Positions 62,035 through 64,000 of a DNA stretch of 64,000 nucleotides are shown here, in pieces. A program made the position numbers and the translations under genes. The notes below the pieces were generated by a model that saw nothing but the letters and a program-made list of their open reading frames with translations, was not told the origin of the DNA and did no database searches. Numbering within the stretch: position 1 is the stretch's first letter; the number at the start of each line of letters is the position of its first letter. The stretch is from JBDGYW01 sp964580055 (GTDB lineage: Bacteria; Gemmatimonadota; Gemmatimonadetes; Gemmatimonadales; GWC2-71-9): NCBI GenBank assembly GCA_964580055.1, contig CAZOJI010000009.1, forward strand, positions 1 through 64,000, given 5' to 3'.

Positions 62035-63587
62035 TACGGATGCTGCTCCCCAGCGTTCACGGCAACAGATTGCTCGTTCTGTACCTCAACGTGCGCTACG
62101 AGCGCTTCCACCGACGCCTCGACCCTCTTGAGGAATGGCGCCGGGAAGAGACCTATCCAGAGTATGCACGCCAGTAGTGGGCCGAGCACGATGAACTCCC
62201 TCACAGAAAGGTCGGCCATTCCGGTGTTTTCTTCTTTGTCGAGCTTGTTGTAGATGATGCGTTGCAGCGCCCAGAGCAGATAAGCTGCTGCGAAGATCAC
62301 TCCGGTGGCGGCGATTGCAGCGGCCCACGGATACCTGCCGAAGGAACCAACCAGCACCAAGAACTCGCCCACGAAGCCATTGGTGCCTGGCAGCCCTATC
62401 GATGACAAACATACCAATGAGAGGACTGCGGCGAATGCGGGGACTACTTTCGCGAGACCACCGAAAGCAGCGATCTCTCGAGTATGCCGCCGCTCGTTCA
62501 GCATGCCTGCCATGAAGAACAGGGCGCCAGTGGAGATGCCATGGCTCACCATGATCATGAGTGCGCCTTCTATGCTTTGGAGCGTCAGCGCCCAGATTCC
62601 CAACATCACGAATCCGAGATGGCTCACCGAAGAGTACGCGACCAGCTTCTTGAAGTCGGGTTGAACCATCGCTACCAAGGCGCCGTAGATGATGCCGACA
62701 ACGGCCAGAGTAACGAAGATGCCCACCACGGTCGGGTGCAGAACCACTTCGGGAAAGAAGGGCAGCGCGAACCGGAGGAAACCGTACGTGCCCATCTTGA
62801 GCAGAATTCCGGCAAGTACGACGGATCCCGCCGTTGGTGCCTCAACGTGTGCGTCCGGGAGCCAGGTGTGGAACGGGAACATGGGTACTTTGATAGCGAA
62901 CGCTAACGCAAACGCCACGAACAACCATGCAGCCCACTGATGCACGGCGTGCACGTTCTCCAGCAAGTGTGTGTAGGCAAACGAGTAAACACCCGTTTCG
63001 CGGCCCACCATGAAGTATATCGTCAGGATCGCGACCAACATGAGCAGCGATCCGGCAAACGTGTAGAGGAAGAACTTGATTGCCGCGTAGATACGTCTCG
63101 GACCACCCCAAACACCGATGATGAAATACATCGGGATCAGCATGATCTCCCAAAAGACGTAGAACACGAAAAGATCCAACGCTACGAACACTCCCAGCAT
63201 ACCCGTCGTCAGCACCAGCAGCAGAGCGTAGAATGCCCGCTCCATCTTTTTGATGTAATTCCAGCTACCCAACACGGCCAACGGCATAGTGAAGGTTGTG
63301 AGTAGGACCATCAGCAGCGAGATGCCGTCTATTCCGACCCTGTATGCAATTCCCCATGCGGGAATCCACGGGTATTCGTGCTGGAACTGGATTGCAGAAG
63401 TCCCGATCTCGAAAACCCACCACAGTGGCAAGGAGATTAGGAACTCGATCACGGCCGCCACCAACGCGTACCGTTTCGCGTCCTTCTCGGGGAGGAACAG
63501 CAATGCGCCTCCCGCCAGGACCGGGACAATCAGCAGGGCATCAATCACCCAGTTGCCGTAGCCGATATTGCTTAGAAGCTCAGTCAT
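62034..63587 (-). CDS. nuoM: NADH-quinone oxidoreductase subunit M
   Basis: 517 aa, about 14 membrane helices. FYVFWEIMLIPMYFIIGVWGGPRRIYAAIKFFLYT and FPFHTWLPDAHVEAPTAGSVVLAGILLKMGTYG are the NuoM hallmarks with the channel Glu and Lys residues. Proton-pumping subunit of complex I. It lies 7 bases after nuoL. Confidence 0.96.
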   Translation of the reverse strand: MTELLSNIGYGNWVIDALLIVPVLAGGALLFLPEKDAKRYALVAAVIEFLISLPLWWVFEIGTSAIQFQHEYPWIPAWGIAYRVGIDGISLLMVLLTTFTMPLAVLGSWNYIKKMERAFYALLLVLTTGMLGVFVALDLFVFYVFWEIMLIPMYFIIGVWGGPRRIYAAIKFFLYTFAGSLLMLVAILTIYFMVGRETGVYSFAYTHLLENVHAVHQWAAWLFVAFALAFAIKVPMFPFHTWLPDAHVEAPTAGSVVLAGILLKMGTYGFLRFALPFFPEVVLHPTVVGIFVTLAVVGIIYGALVAMVQPDFKKLVAYSSVSHLGFVMLGIWALTLQSIEGALMIMVSHGISTGALFFMAGMLNERRHTREIAAFGGLAKVVPAFAAVLSLVCLSSIGLPGTNGFVGEFLVLVGSFGRYPWAAAIAATGVIFAAAYLLWALQRIIYNKLDKEENTGMADLSVREFIVLGPLLACILWIGLFPAPFLKRVEASVEALVAHVEVQNEQSVAVNAGEQHP

Positions 63588-63594
63588 GCCGATA

Positions 63595-64000
63595 TCACGT
63601 TACGGCTCGCAAAATAACGAGAGTGCCTATTACGAAAACGAACAGGTACCAGCCAAGGCGGCCCGTCTGAATCGCGCTACCTACGAACCCAAACGCGCGA
63701 GCCACCCATGCCGACCCGTTCACGAACGCACCATCAATAACGCCTGCGTCGAAGAACTTCCAAAGCAACTTGCGCGAGCCAACCACTATGGGCTGGATTA
63801 CCGCACCGTTGTACAGTTCATCGACATACCACTTGTTGAGCAAGACCTTCTGTATTCCGGTTTCCACCGGCGCATCCCGAGGCACAACCAGTTGAGCCGG
63901 CTTGAGGAGCTGCCAAGCGGCTCCGATGCCGATGACTGCAATGATGGTAGCGACCCCAATGAGCGCCCACTCGACACCTGCCGAGAGATGCACTGGATGC
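63595..64000 (-). CDS. nuoL: NADH-quinone oxidoreductase subunit L, C-terminal part (partial)
   Basis: The last ~135 codons are present; the rest lies beyond the window. QKVLLNKWYVDELYNGAVIQPIVVGSRKLLWKFFDAGVIDGAFVNG (split over residues about 50-95 of the fragment) is the NuoL-specific end, which forms the lateral helix region, followed by a final helix LFVFVIGTLVILRAVT. It completes the nuoL-nuoM-nuoN order. Confidence 0.93.
   Translation of the reverse strand, partial: HPVHLSAGVEWALIGVATIIAVIGIGAAWQLLKPAQLVVPRDAPVETGIQKVLLNKWYVDELYNGAVIQPIVVGSRKLLWKFFDAGVIDGAFVNGSAWVARAFGFVGSAIQTGRLGWYLFVFVIGTLVILRAVT

Overview
The window comes from an outer-membrane bacterium with moderately high GC. The best fit is the Gemmatimonadota or a close FCB-group relative. 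This rests on a fused lpxC-fabZ gene, the order pyrG-kdsA-kdsC-lptC-ostA-lptB-rpoN, a bshC gene, and an McsA-McsB-ClpC set in a bacterium that also has BamA, Lol and Lpt. The taxonomic call is inference from gene content.

Left arm (1-31065, every gene on +). The tail of a lolC/E permease gene and lolD are followed by mcsA-mcsB-clpC (protein-arginine phosphorylation and proteolysis). Next come bamA, a Skp/OmpH chaperone and the lipid A genes lpxD, lpxC-fabZ, lpxA, lpxB, a DUF374 acyltransferase and lpxK. After these are rlmH, a methyltransferase, bshC, a small membrane protein, murJ, uvrC, larC and a secreted TPR protein. A tRNA-Gly(CCC) and a terminator follow. The next block is a DUF512 radical-SAM protein, der, plsY, gpsA, a MerR regulator, surE, pcm, a short DedA-like membrane protein, acylphosphatase and apt. 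The arm ends with tRNA-Arg(CCT) and a membrane-anchored TPR protein. Most neighbours overlap by a few bases, which points to long, translationally coupled operons.

Junction (31066-31781). This is a 716-base convergent gap without a credible gene. It holds a 28-bp sequence that reads as a chromosome-dimer resolution (dif) site at 31505-31532. Gene strand and G/C strand bias both switch here, so the junction is most likely the replication terminus. A gene for the XerC/D recombinase lies about 15 kb away.

Right arm (31782-64000, every gene on -). In transcription order from the right edge: nuoL (partial), nuoM and nuoN; a phosphomannomutase; carbamate kinase with sucC and sucD; a degenerate EIIA-CBS protein; ndk; then yceD-rpmF-plsX-fabH-fabD-fabG-acpP-fabF-purE-ispF-dedA-xerD. 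Behind a clear sigma-70-type promoter comes a roughly 14-kb chain: pyrG, a broken kdsA remnant, kdsC, lptC, an OstA-like gene, an lptB with a long N-terminal extension, rpoN, a five-gene membrane glycosyltransfer cluster and dapF.

How the genes work together: most of the window builds the envelope. It covers lipid A synthesis (Lpx), LPS export (Lpt), lipoprotein export (Lol), outer-membrane protein assembly (Bam/Skp), peptidoglycan precursor flipping (MurJ), fatty acid and phospholipid synthesis (Fab/Pls/GpsA), and glycosyltransferases. The most notable points are the dif/terminus junction, the decayed kdsA beside an intact kdsC, four genes whose best start is CTG, and several remodelled proteins (LptB extension, EIIA-CBS without its histidine, DedA-derived mini-protein).
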